Source of the DNA: Campylobacterales bacterium | GTDB lineage: Bacteria > Campylobacterota > Campylobacteria > Campylobacterales > Hydrogenimonadaceae | Direction: 5' to 3' | Length of the DNA: 9,454 nucleotides | NCBI GenBank assembly: GCA_027065635.1 | Contig: JAMONQ010000112.1 | Location: forward strand, 1-9,454 | Shown: piece after piece, positions 1 to 5,723 of the stretch | How positions within the stretch are numbered: position 1 is the stretch's first letter | How the letters are laid out: the number at the start of each line of letters is the position of its first letter | Notes under the pieces: model-generated | The model's input: the letters and a program-made list of their open reading frames with translations, nothing else | Told to the model about the DNA's origin: nothing | Database searches by the model: none | Translations under genes and position numbers: made by a program

Positions 1-1
1 G

Positions 2-229
2 CTTGTGCCGGAAGGGATAGAGGGAAGAGTTCCTTACAGAGGAAGAATCGCCGATGTCATCCATCAGCTTACCGGAGGATTGCGTTCATCCATGGGGTAT
101 TGCGGAAGCGAGAGTATCGAAAGATTCTGGGAACGTGCGGAGTTTGTCGAAATTACGAGTGCCGGACTCAAAGAGAGCCACGTTCATGACGTAATGATTA
201 CCAAAGAGGCTCCCAACTACTACGTTTGA
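2..229 (+). CDS. guaB: IMP dehydrogenase, C-terminal 75 residues (5' end outside the window)
   Basis: This is the end of inosine-5'-monophosphate dehydrogenase, the cytosolic enzyme that oxidises IMP to XMP with NAD+ and commits purines to GMP synthesis. The reading frame is open from the left edge, so the gene is partial and the catalytic Cys loop is not visible. The sequence shows the conserved stretch just after the mobile flap (LVPEGIEGRVPYRG), the GGLRSSMGYCG segment, and the C-terminal ITSAGLKESHVHDV motif. In this family the Glu-Ser-His of that last motif contributes to the potassium site of a neighbouring subunit. The protein ends in the typical EAPNYYV and stops at TGA 227-229. metX follows after 40 bases on the same strand with no terminator between them, so the two may be co-transcribed. 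Identification is by recognition of a very conserved tail and is secure. Confidence 0.96.
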   Translation, partial: LVPEGIEGRVPYRGRIADVIHQLTGGLRSSMGYCGSESIERFWERAEFVEITSAGLKESHVHDVMITKEAPNYYV

Positions 230-253
230 CGGCGATAGGTTATGAACGCGAAA

Positions 254-260
254 GAGAGGG
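254..260 (+). promoter_or_regulatory. Ribosome binding site for metX (supports the TTG start)
   Basis: GAGAGGG lies 9 bases before TTG 270. An in-frame stop (TGA 243-245) lies shortly upstream, so no longer ATG start is possible in this frame. The protein beginning MEIDTRKELF has the expected MetX N-terminus. This supports a TTG start for metX. Confidence 0.6.
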
Positions 261-269
261 CGGAAACGT

Positions 270-1370
270 TTGGAAATAGATACCCGTAAAGAGCTCTTTA
301 CCAATGCTCTCTATCTCGAGAGCGGGCGGATCCTCGAACCGTATGAACTGGTCTATGAAACCTACGGAGAGTTGGACGAGCACAAGAGCAACGTCATACT
401 CGTCACCCATGCACTGAGCGGCAGCCACCACGCTGCCGGTCTTTATGAGGGCGACAGAAAACCTGGATGGTGGGATGGACTCATAGGTGACGGCAAAGCG
501 ATAGATACGAAGCGCTATTTTGTGATATGCGTCAATGTCATAGGAAGCTGTTACGGTTCCACCGGTCCCATGTCCAGGATCTACCCGTCTGAAGAGAGGT
601 ATCGTCTGCGTTTTCCTGTTGTTACCGTCAAGGATATGGTAAAAGCCCAGCGAATACTGCTCGGAAGACTCGGAATAGACAGGCTTCACGCGATAATTGG
701 CGGCTCGATGGGCGGTATGCAGGCTTTGCGTTTCGCGGTCGAGTATCCTAACCTCGCCAAACATACGATAGCTATGGCGGCTACACACGCCACTCGCCCT
801 TGGGCGATTGCATTCAACAAAGTGGTACAAGAGGCGATCATAAAAGATCCAAAGTTCAAAAACGGAAACTACGATCCGGAAGATTTTGCGGAAGAGGGAT
901 TTACCGGTCTTGCGGTCGGGCGTATGGCAGGGCATATAAGCTACCTTAGCCCGGAGTCGATGGATAGAAAATTCGGTAGAAGCTATGTGGAGACTGACGG
1001 CCTTTTCGAGCTCTTCGGAAAGTTTCAGGTAGAGCGCTATCTCGAGTACAACGGATACGGTTTCAGCAAGTGGTTCGATCCGCTAAGTTACCTATATATT
1101 ACCAAGGCGATAAATATCTTCGACATATCGAGAGGATATGACACTCTCGATGAAGCGCTGAAGCGTATAAAAACCGATCTGCATCTGATCGCCTTTAGAA
1201 GGGATCTTCTCTTTATGCCGGAAGAGATGAGAGAGATCAAGATCGTGATGGATGCCCAGGGACAGAGCGGTCATGTAAGTTACTACGAAGTAGATAGCGA
1301 CTACGGGCACGACGCATTTTTGGTGGAGATCGACAAGTTTGCCGACTATGTAGCAGATGTGCTTGAATAA
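270..1370 (+). CDS. metX: Homoserine O-acetyltransferase (MetX)
   Basis: This 366-residue cytosolic alpha/beta-hydrolase-fold enzyme transfers an acyl group, normally acetyl from acetyl-CoA, to L-homoserine. The product feeds direct sulfhydrylation or trans-sulfuration to methionine. The N-terminal ESGRILEPYELVYETYG and the NVIGSCYGSTGP segment are typical. The nucleophile elbow GGSMGGMQAL places the catalytic Ser at residue 146. Asp312 (FRRDLLF) and His347 (DYGHDAF) complete the triad. Length and motif spacing match full-length family members. The start is TTG, chosen from the ribosome binding site and N-terminal alignment. Acetyl versus succinyl specificity has been shown to vary within MetX-like enzymes and cannot be fixed from sequence alone. 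The gene sits 40 bases after guaB and is followed by a 214-base hairpin-rich gap before xseB. No SAM riboswitch or MetJ-type box is visible in the short upstream gap. Confidence 0.95.
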   Translation: MEIDTRKELFTNALYLESGRILEPYELVYETYGELDEHKSNVILVTHALSGSHHAAGLYEGDRKPGWWDGLIGDGKAIDTKRYFVICVNVIGSCYGSTGPMSRIYPSEERYRLRFPVVTVKDMVKAQRILLGRLGIDRLHAIIGGSMGGMQALRFAVEYPNLAKHTIAMAATHATRPWAIAFNKVVQEAIIKDPKFKNGNYDPEDFAEEGFTGLAVGRMAGHISYLSPESMDRKFGRSYVETDGLFELFGKFQVERYLEYNGYGFSKWFDPLSYLYITKAINIFDISRGYDTLDEALKRIKTDLHLIAFRRDLLFMPEEMREIKIVMDAQGQSGHVSYYEVDSDYGHDAFLVEIDKFADYVADVLE

Positions 1371-1380
1371 GTGGCATATC

Positions 1381-1557
1381 GATCTTCGAAGAAGATCTCT
1401 TGAAAGCGGATGCTTTCAAAGCTTTAGGGGGGTGCAGGGGTGAGACCCGTGAAATGAAACAGATCTGTGTCTGTTTCATAGGGTCGGAACCGGAGGCGAT
1501 GTGCAAAGCACAGCCGCAGGTACTCCCCGCCGACAGATGGGCTTTGCCCATCTGTCG
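1381..1557. other. Hairpin-dense intergenic element (candidate structured RNA or palindromic repeat)
   Basis: The gap between metX and xseB is almost entirely made of inverted repeats. Perfect hairpins are 1381-1387/1391-1397 (7 bp), 1400-1407/1412-1419 (8 bp, GGAT loop), 1454-1463/1470-1479 (10 bp), 1500-1504/1508-1512 (5 bp, AAA loop) and 1531-1542/1546-1557 (12 bp, TTT loop). Between the outer hairpins a junction fold can be drawn. Bases 1427-1433 pair with 1522-1528 to close it. One arm is 1444-1448/1481-1485, leading into the 10-bp stem. A second arm is 1489-1491/1519-1521, then 1495-1497/1513-1515, then the AAA hairpin. None of the hairpins is followed by a T run, so these are not ordinary intrinsic terminators. 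No convincing reading frame covers it. Symmetry leaves the strand undecided. It matches no riboswitch or RNA class I can recall. It could be a free-standing RNA, a leader for xseB, or a small palindromic mobile repeat. Confidence 0.6.
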
Positions 1558-1572
1558 TATTAAATAAAAATG

Positions 1573-1578
1573 AAAGGA
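1573..1578 (+). promoter_or_regulatory. Ribosome binding site that decides the xseB start (TTG 1585)
   Basis: AAAGGA sits 6 bases before TTG 1585. It lies inside the reading frame if the in-frame ATG at 1570 is used, and that ATG has only AT-rich sequence before it. This favours TTG 1585 over ATG 1570. Confidence 0.65.
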
Positions 1579-1584
1579 CGATCC

Positions 1585-1800
1585 TTGGCAGAAAACGAGT
1601 TGGGCTTCGAAGAGAAGATAGAGGCCGCAAAAAAGATCATGGAACAGCTGATGGATCCGCAGATACCTTTGCAAAAGAGTGTAAGGCTCTATAAAGAGGG
1701 GATGCAGCTGCTGAAAGAGGCAGGGGAGATTCTCGAAGCCGCGAAAATAGAGGTAGAGACGATAGAAAAGAGTGAAATCAGAGAGGAAGAGGAGCTGTGA
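1585..1800 (+). CDS. xseB: Exodeoxyribonuclease VII small subunit
   Basis: This 71-residue protein is the small subunit of exonuclease VII, the cytosolic complex of one XseA and several XseB chains. The complex degrades single-stranded DNA from both ends. It shows the family pattern of two amphipathic helices joined by a short turn: GFEEKIEAAKKIMEQL (about residues 7-22), a polar PQIPLQKSVRLYKEGMQLL segment where the Leu-Tyr-Glu-Gly-Met signature is very characteristic, then a charged coiled-coil tail rich in Glu. Length is normal. I chose TTG 1585 because of its well-placed AAAGGA; the in-frame ATG 1570 would add five residues. The xseA partner is not in the window. The gene overlaps the following nitrilase-like gene by 4 bases (GTGA), so the two are translationally coupled. 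A promoter inside the hairpin element is possible but not evident. Confidence 0.88.
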   Translation: MAENELGFEEKIEAAKKIMEQLMDPQIPLQKSVRLYKEGMQLLKEAGEILEAAKIEVETIEKSEIREEEEL

Positions 1801-2600
1801 TACGTATAGCCGCACTTCAAATGCCGACCCAGGGGATGAGTCCTAACGCGCTGGATCACTACTTCAAAACGGCCAGATCCAAGGATGCCGGAGTGATACT
1901 GCTTGGAGAGTATGTCCTCAACCACTTCTTCAAAGAGCTCGAGAAGATGCCGGCCAATATGATAAAAGATCAAAGTGACCACCATCTATCCATGATCAAG
2001 GAGTTGAGCAGAAAGTACGACATGGTGGTAGTGGCTCCGCTTGTTAAGGTAAAAGGCGGCAAATGCTACAAAACTATCGTAAAGGTTTCACCAAAAAGTA
2101 CCCAGACGTACTACCAGCAGATTTTGATGAATTTCAGCCACTGGGATGAGGCCAGGTTTTTTGCAAACGAAGTCAAGCGGCTCGAAGATCCTATGGTCTT
2201 TACTCATGAAGGGCTTCGCGTAGGGGTAATAGGCGGATACGAGCTGCATTTCAATCACTTTTTCGACCGTCTGAATGCACGGGGAGTCGATCTTCTTCTG
2301 CTTCCGACATCGGCCACTTTCGATTCCCACAACAGATGGCGAGAGATCATTAAAACCAGAGCCTTTTTGCATAACATCTATATTCTCAGAGCCAACAGGG
2401 TGGGTGAATATGTCGAGAAAGGGTTGAAGTGGAAATTTTACGGAGACTCCATGCTGGCCGATCCTTTGGGTGAAGTGCAGAGTCTTCTCGAAGACAAGGA
2501 GTCCTTGATGGTCGCAAACGTAGAAAAGGGAGTCGTAAAGGAGGCCAAGAGAGCCTGGGGGTTTGAAAGGGAGTTGAAGAAGAGGGAAGATGCAGATTAA
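1797..2600 (+). CDS. Nitrilase-superfamily (carbon-nitrogen hydrolase fold) protein, probably catalytically inactive
   Basis: The 267-residue protein has the whole nitrilase fold. It opens with MIRIAALQMP, carries the first catalytic Glu at residue 38 (LLGEYV), and has the HNRWREIIKTRAFLHNIY segment (about 178-195) followed by ILRANRVGEY and GDSMLADPLGEV. These are standard for amidase/carbamoylase relatives that use a Glu-Lys-Cys triad. The other two triad positions look lost. The segment that normally reads Tyr-x-Lys-x-His-Leu is YYQQIL, with Gln107 at the Lys position. The strand that normally reads Ile-Cys-Tyr-Asp is IGGYEL, with Gly147 at the Cys position. The second conserved Glu (Glu118, HWDEARFF) is kept. 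The reading frame is intact and not decayed, so a retained non-enzymatic role is my inference. The GTG start overlaps the xseB stop, with GGAG at 1791-1794 and a GAGGAAG-type site just upstream. The substrate or partner is unknown. Confidence 0.85.
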   Translation: MIRIAALQMPTQGMSPNALDHYFKTARSKDAGVILLGEYVLNHFFKELEKMPANMIKDQSDHHLSMIKELSRKYDMVVVAPLVKVKGGKCYKTIVKVSPKSTQTYYQQILMNFSHWDEARFFANEVKRLEDPMVFTHEGLRVGVIGGYELHFNHFFDRLNARGVDLLLLPTSATFDSHNRWREIIKTRAFLHNIYILRANRVGEYVEKGLKWKFYGDSMLADPLGEVQSLLEDKESLMVANVEKGVVKEAKRAWGFERELKKREDAD

Positions 2601-2643
2601 TCTATAGTTTGCTTATAGACTTAATGGAATTTTGAACTCCGTT

Positions 2644-2652
2644 TGCTATAAT
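2644..2652 (+). promoter_or_regulatory. Extended -10 promoter for the ThiF-like gene
   Basis: TGCTATAAT is a perfect extended -10 (TGn plus TATAAT at 2647-2652). There is no -35 at 17 bases, which is normal for Campylobacterota sigma-70 promoters. Transcription would begin near 2659, giving a leader of about 80 bases before ATG 2739. It lies 44 bases after the nitrilase stop, which indicates a new transcription unit. Confidence 0.6.
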
Positions 2653-2710
2653 CTGTAAGTTGGCGAAATATTGCTTGCTTGGCAGATGATGTCCCAAATT
2701 GAGCGTCTAA

Positions 2711-2728
2711 GTATGAATCGATTAATAC
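2711..2728 (+). repeat. 18-base near-perfect dyad just before the ThiF-like gene (operator candidate)
   Basis: Bases 2711-2728 read GTATGAATCGATTAATAC. Eight of nine base pairs are symmetric about 2719/2720; only 2715/2724 mismatch. The dyad abuts the CGGAGAGA ribosome binding site (2728-2735). Size and continuity fit a dimeric repressor site, or a short stem that would affect translation. No regulator can be named. Confidence 0.4.
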
Positions 2729-2738
2729 GGAGAGAAAA

Positions 2739-3416
2739 ATGCAAGAGTACTTCCACTATTTCAACCGTCAGGTAATGCTTTGGGGTGAGCGAAAACAGGC
2801 CTCACTTCAGGAGAAAAAGATTGCGATCATAGGCTCGGGAGGACTTGGAAGTTCACTTGCGATAGCTCTGGGCGGCAGTGGAATCGGACATATCGATCTG
2901 GTCGATTTCGATGAAGTCTCCATCCACAATATCCACCGCCAGATCGCTTTCAGGGTCGGTGATGAAGGTAAGTTGAAGGCGAAAGCGGCGGCGGAACTGG
3001 TCGAGAGCCGCTGTCCGTTTGTGAGAGTGACTCCGTTCGCTATCCGTTTCGACGAGTTTGCCGAAGCCAAAAGAGAGTATGATCTGATTCTGGATGCTAC
3101 TGACAATCTGCCGAGCCGAGCCCAAATAGACGCCTATGCCAAAGAGATAGGATCGCCGTGGATTTACGGCTCTGTAGAGGCATTCAACGGACAGGTCTGT
3201 TTTATAGAGCGCAGCAGCTTCGACGCTTTCAAAATCACGGATCGCAAGCCTGCCGGAATAGCGGCTCCAATGGTTATGCATATCGCTTCCCTTCAGGCAA
3301 ACCTCGCTTTACGCTATCTTGCCGGAGAAAGTGTAAAAAAGGATTTGCTCTACTATCTGTACTTCAATGAGGAGGGTGAACTGGTCACGCAGAAATTTCA
3401 GATGCCATGCGCATGA
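2739..3416 (+). CDS. Short ThiF/MoeB/HesA-family (E1-like) adenylation-fold protein
   Basis: The 225-residue protein belongs to the E1-like ATP-binding family that adenylates the C-terminal Gly-Gly of sulfur-carrier proteins or activates other carboxylates. It begins with the FNRQVMLWG motif (Arg10), then a Rossmann glycine loop GSGGLGSS (32-39), the acidic strand DLVDFDEVSIHN (53-64), the conserved NIHRQ (64-68), Lys residues at 78 and 80, and DATDN (119-123), whose Asp122 matches the metal-binding Asp of MoeB. It ends with the long helix SLQANLALRYLAG (184-196). Absent are the two Cys-x-x-Cys pairs that bind zinc in ThiF and MoeB; only Cys92, Cys154 and Cys224 exist. The substrate is therefore uncertain, and thiamine, molybdopterin or a tRNA-modification role cannot be separated. 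ATG 2739 has a good CGGAGAGA site. The gene has its own promoter and ends 32 bases inside the convergent GGDEF-EAL gene. Confidence 0.85.
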   Translation: MQEYFHYFNRQVMLWGERKQASLQEKKIAIIGSGGLGSSLAIALGGSGIGHIDLVDFDEVSIHNIHRQIAFRVGDEGKLKAKAAAELVESRCPFVRVTPFAIRFDEFAEAKREYDLILDATDNLPSRAQIDAYAKEIGSPWIYGSVEAFNGQVCFIERSSFDAFKITDRKPAGIAAPMVMHIASLQANLALRYLAGESVKKDLLYYLYFNEEGELVTQKFQMPCA

Positions 3417-5304
3417 GAGTTTTTTGCTCGATTTCTGGCTCTGGTTTACCCAGATGGTACCCCTGTCCAAGAGTGACTCCAAGATCTTTTACGATTCTTC
3501 TGACCGCTTCGTTGTGAACGAATTCGGCGACACACTCGATATCGAGTTTCCTTGCGAACAGTACTATCGATTCGGTAATGGTGTAGGCGATTTTGGAGGT
3601 TTCGATATCCTTTATGAGCGAACCGTCGATCTTGAGGGTATCTATGGGCAGATCCTGGAATATCGAGAAGTTTGAAAACCCGCTGCCGAAATCGTCTATG
3701 GAGATTTTGACTCCGTATGACTTCAGCTCTATCAGACGATTTCGCAGATTTTCTATATCGCTGTTGTGTTCATTCTCCAGAAGCTCTATTATCAGGCGGT
3801 CTGCGAGGTCGATGTTTCTTTGAATCTCGTCGGTTATGATGGCAAATATCATATTGTCCAGAATATCGGAGAGATTGAGGTTTATACTGATCGGTATCCG
3901 GTGCCTTTTGATCTGTTTGAAAACTATTTCGATGATCCTCTTCGTCAACTCGCTATATACACTCGTATAGGCGATGGTATCCAGAAAAAGATAGGGTGCT
4001 ATTATTTTGCCGTCCGTATCTATCATCCTCACAAGTGCTTCGTATTTGACCGTTTTTGCACTTTCGAGATCGACTATGGGCTGGTAGTAGCAGGTTATTC
4101 TGTCATTCTCTATCGCCTCTTTTACCTCGGAGATACTCTTTTGGGCGCTGTTTTGTACAGACTTTTTATGTACATCGAAAATGATTTTGTTTCTACCCTC
4201 TCTTTTGGCTATATATAGCATCTCGTCGGCATGTTTGATAGCTTCCGGTACATCCTTGAAGTGTTCGGGATTCGATGTTATGCCTATCGATACTGTTATA
4301 TGTATCGGTGTATCTTCATACATGAACGTTCGTCTCTCTATACGCTCTTTCAGACGAAAGGATATCTCTTGTGCCGCACTGCACTCGAGCGTCTTTTTAT
4401 GCAAAAAGACCAGAAACTCCTCCCCGCCGAAACGGATGACTCTATCCTCTTTTCTTACCTCCTCTTTTATTGTCTGGGCGACTTGCTGGAGTATCATATC
4501 TCCGGCCTTGTGGCCGAAATTGTCGTTGATTTTTTTGAAGTGGTCTATATCTATCATCATTATCTGATATCTGGCCGGATTGATGGATTTTAGAAAATGT
4601 TTCAGGTAGTTGCGGTTGTATGTGCCTGTAAGAGGATCGAGTATACTCTCTTTTTTGGTGCGGATATTCAATATGGTCTGGTATAGAAGGATAAGTATCA
4701 AAATCCCTATGGCGGCGAATATGTAGAGAAAGATATTTTCTATCGGTTTGGTGGCTTCAGCGATTGTCGTCGGCAGGGAGGTGGAGAAGTCGATCGCTAT
4801 GACCCCTTCTACTCTTTCTTGGTTTACCACCGGTTTTAGATATGTGACCCAGAGTCCGTCAAGATCCTTTTGCATCAGTATCTGATCTTTTCCTGTTTCA
4901 TAACACCGGTTCCATTTTTGCTTGTCAACATCGAGTTTCTGGTTGAAAATACCTTTGTCTTCACGGCTGCCGTCGAGAAGATAGCGGTATTTTCCGCGAC
5001 TGTCACGGTACAGAAGATAGACATATTTGAAAGATGGTGTCACCAGAAAACTCATGCCTCTTTCAAGATCCTCTCTTATGGACGGATTCTCTTTTAAAAC
5101 GGTATAGAGAGTTTTGTTCGAGTCGAGTAAAGAGGAGAGTTCGTTTTCGATGTTTGTCGCGAATTGACCCGCCTGCTCTACGAAAACCTTTTCGAAGTTG
5201 TCTGTAAGCTTGGTATGTGTCTGGGTGACTCCGTAGTGAAGATATACTATCGAGAGGATTATCGATGTGAAGAGTAGAAAGTAGATACCGTTTATAGGTC
5301 TCAC
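3385..5304 (-). CDS. Membrane sensor with Cache-like periplasmic domain, GGDEF and EAL domains (cyclic di-GMP synthesis/degradation)
   Basis: The 639-residue inner-membrane protein has a first membrane helix at about 5-24 and a periplasmic domain at about 26-189 whose second half (YVYLLYRDSRGKYRYLLDG onwards) looks Cache/PAS-like. A second membrane helix lies at about 190-212. The GGDEF domain follows (DPLTGTYNR at 223-231, active-site GGEEF 293-297), with an inhibitory RxxD site, RKED, at 284-287. The C-terminal EAL domain starts near 395. It keeps EAL at 422-424, NLNLS, Glu in IELLENE, DDFGSG 537-542, TLKID, AEFVHNE and GQGYHLGKP. Both catalytic sites therefore look intact, so it could make and degrade cyclic di-GMP. 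Start is GTG 5304, overlapping the preceding stop as GTGA, with GAGG about 8 bases upstream. It is the last gene of the receptor cassette and ends 32 bases inside the ThiF-like gene. Which activity dominates cannot be read from sequence. Confidence 0.95.
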   Translation of the reverse strand: MRPINGIYFLLFTSIILSIVYLHYGVTQTHTKLTDNFEKVFVEQAGQFATNIENELSSLLDSNKTLYTVLKENPSIREDLERGMSFLVTPSFKYVYLLYRDSRGKYRYLLDGSREDKGIFNQKLDVDKQKWNRCYETGKDQILMQKDLDGLWVTYLKPVVNQERVEGVIAIDFSTSLPTTIAEATKPIENIFLYIFAAIGILILILLYQTILNIRTKKESILDPLTGTYNRNYLKHFLKSINPARYQIMMIDIDHFKKINDNFGHKAGDMILQQVAQTIKEEVRKEDRVIRFGGEEFLVFLHKKTLECSAAQEISFRLKERIERRTFMYEDTPIHITVSIGITSNPEHFKDVPEAIKHADEMLYIAKREGRNKIIFDVHKKSVQNSAQKSISEVKEAIENDRITCYYQPIVDLESAKTVKYEALVRMIDTDGKIIAPYLFLDTIAYTSVYSELTKRIIEIVFKQIKRHRIPISINLNLSDILDNMIFAIITDEIQRNIDLADRLIIELLENEHNSDIENLRNRLIELKSYGVKISIDDFGSGFSNFSIFQDLPIDTLKIDGSLIKDIETSKIAYTITESIVLFARKLDIECVAEFVHNEAVRRIVKDLGVTLGQGYHLGKPEPEIEQKTLMRMASEISA

Positions 5305-5723
5305 ATATCATCCTCGATATAATCTCTCAGGCTTGGAGGAAGCGTGATGTTGTGATCTTTTAGATTCTTCTTTACAAATACCAGGTTCGGGCGACCCTTT
5401 TGCCAGTAGAATCCGCCTACTATTCTGTTTTTGAAGTGTTCGAAGACGAGATATCCGTCCGCAAATATGATCTTGTCCTTCGCCGGAACGTCAAAAGAGT
5501 GATACAGAATCAGAATATCTGCATCCTTGTGGTTTTTAACCACATGAACACCATGGATCTTTTCGAATATTTCGTACTTTTTGGGGTTGTCAAGCCATAC
5601 GTTTATCACCGCCTTTTCCGGGAATATCGCACGTAGTATTGTCTGGTAGATGCTTCTCTCTTTCTCGATGGGAGAGGCGACTAACGTTAGGGCCAGTGAA
5701 AGATACAGTAGTAGCTTTTTCAA
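5301..5723 (-). CDS. Small secreted periplasmic protein of unassigned family, YfiR-like in context
   Basis: The 140-residue protein begins with a clear signal peptide (MKKLLLYLSLALTLVAS), giving a mature protein of about 120 residues. I chose TTG 5723, which overlaps the receptor stop as TTGA and has GGAG (5732-5735) 8 bases upstream. A longer ATG at 5747 would bury the signal peptide and overlap the receptor by 28 bases. Visible features are a buried strand DADILILYHS, then KIIFADGYLVFEHF, IVGGFYWQKGRPNLVFVKKN and a final helix LPPSLRDYIED. The order of a hidden-strand segment, a GG-containing strand, a hydrophobic strand and an end helix recalls YfiR (DUF4154), the periplasmic inhibitor of the diguanylate cyclase YfiN. 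The match is weak, and I treat it as an inference supported mainly by position between a receptor and a GGDEF-EAL sensor. No cysteine is present in the mature part. It could instead be a ligand carrier. Confidence 0.75.
   Translation of the reverse strand: MKKLLLYLSLALTLVASPIEKERSIYQTILRAIFPEKAVINVWLDNPKKYEIFEKIHGVHVVKNHKDADILILYHSFDVPAKDKIIFADGYLVFEHFKNRIVGGFYWQKGRPNLVFVKKNLKDHNITLPPSLRDYIEDDM

Noticed and set aside
242..289. A 15-codon ATG frame overlapping the metX start, possible leader peptide
   Set aside because: The ribosome binding site is poor, there is no methionine-rich or regulatory pattern, and no attenuator follows it.
240..935. Long open frame on the minus strand opposite metX (231 codons)
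   Set aside because: It is the antisense shadow of metX, with no recognisable domain and composition unlike a real protein.
1237..1815. Minus-strand frames across metX, the hairpin element and xseB
   Set aside because: They read through the palindromes, are rich in Ser/Arg/His/Pro, and lack a ribosome binding site and family match. The palindromes explain the open frames better.
2601..2619. Terminator after the nitrilase-like gene (TCTATA/TATAGA stem)
   Set aside because: The 6-bp stem is AT-only apart from one pair, and no T run follows.
2632..2652. TTGAAC as a -35 for the TATAAT at 2647
   Set aside because: The spacing is only 9 bases. The extended TGn element explains the promoter without a -35.
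2653..2738. TPP riboswitch in the leader of the ThiF-like gene
   Set aside because: The conserved CUGAGA and ACCUGAUCUGG segments are absent.
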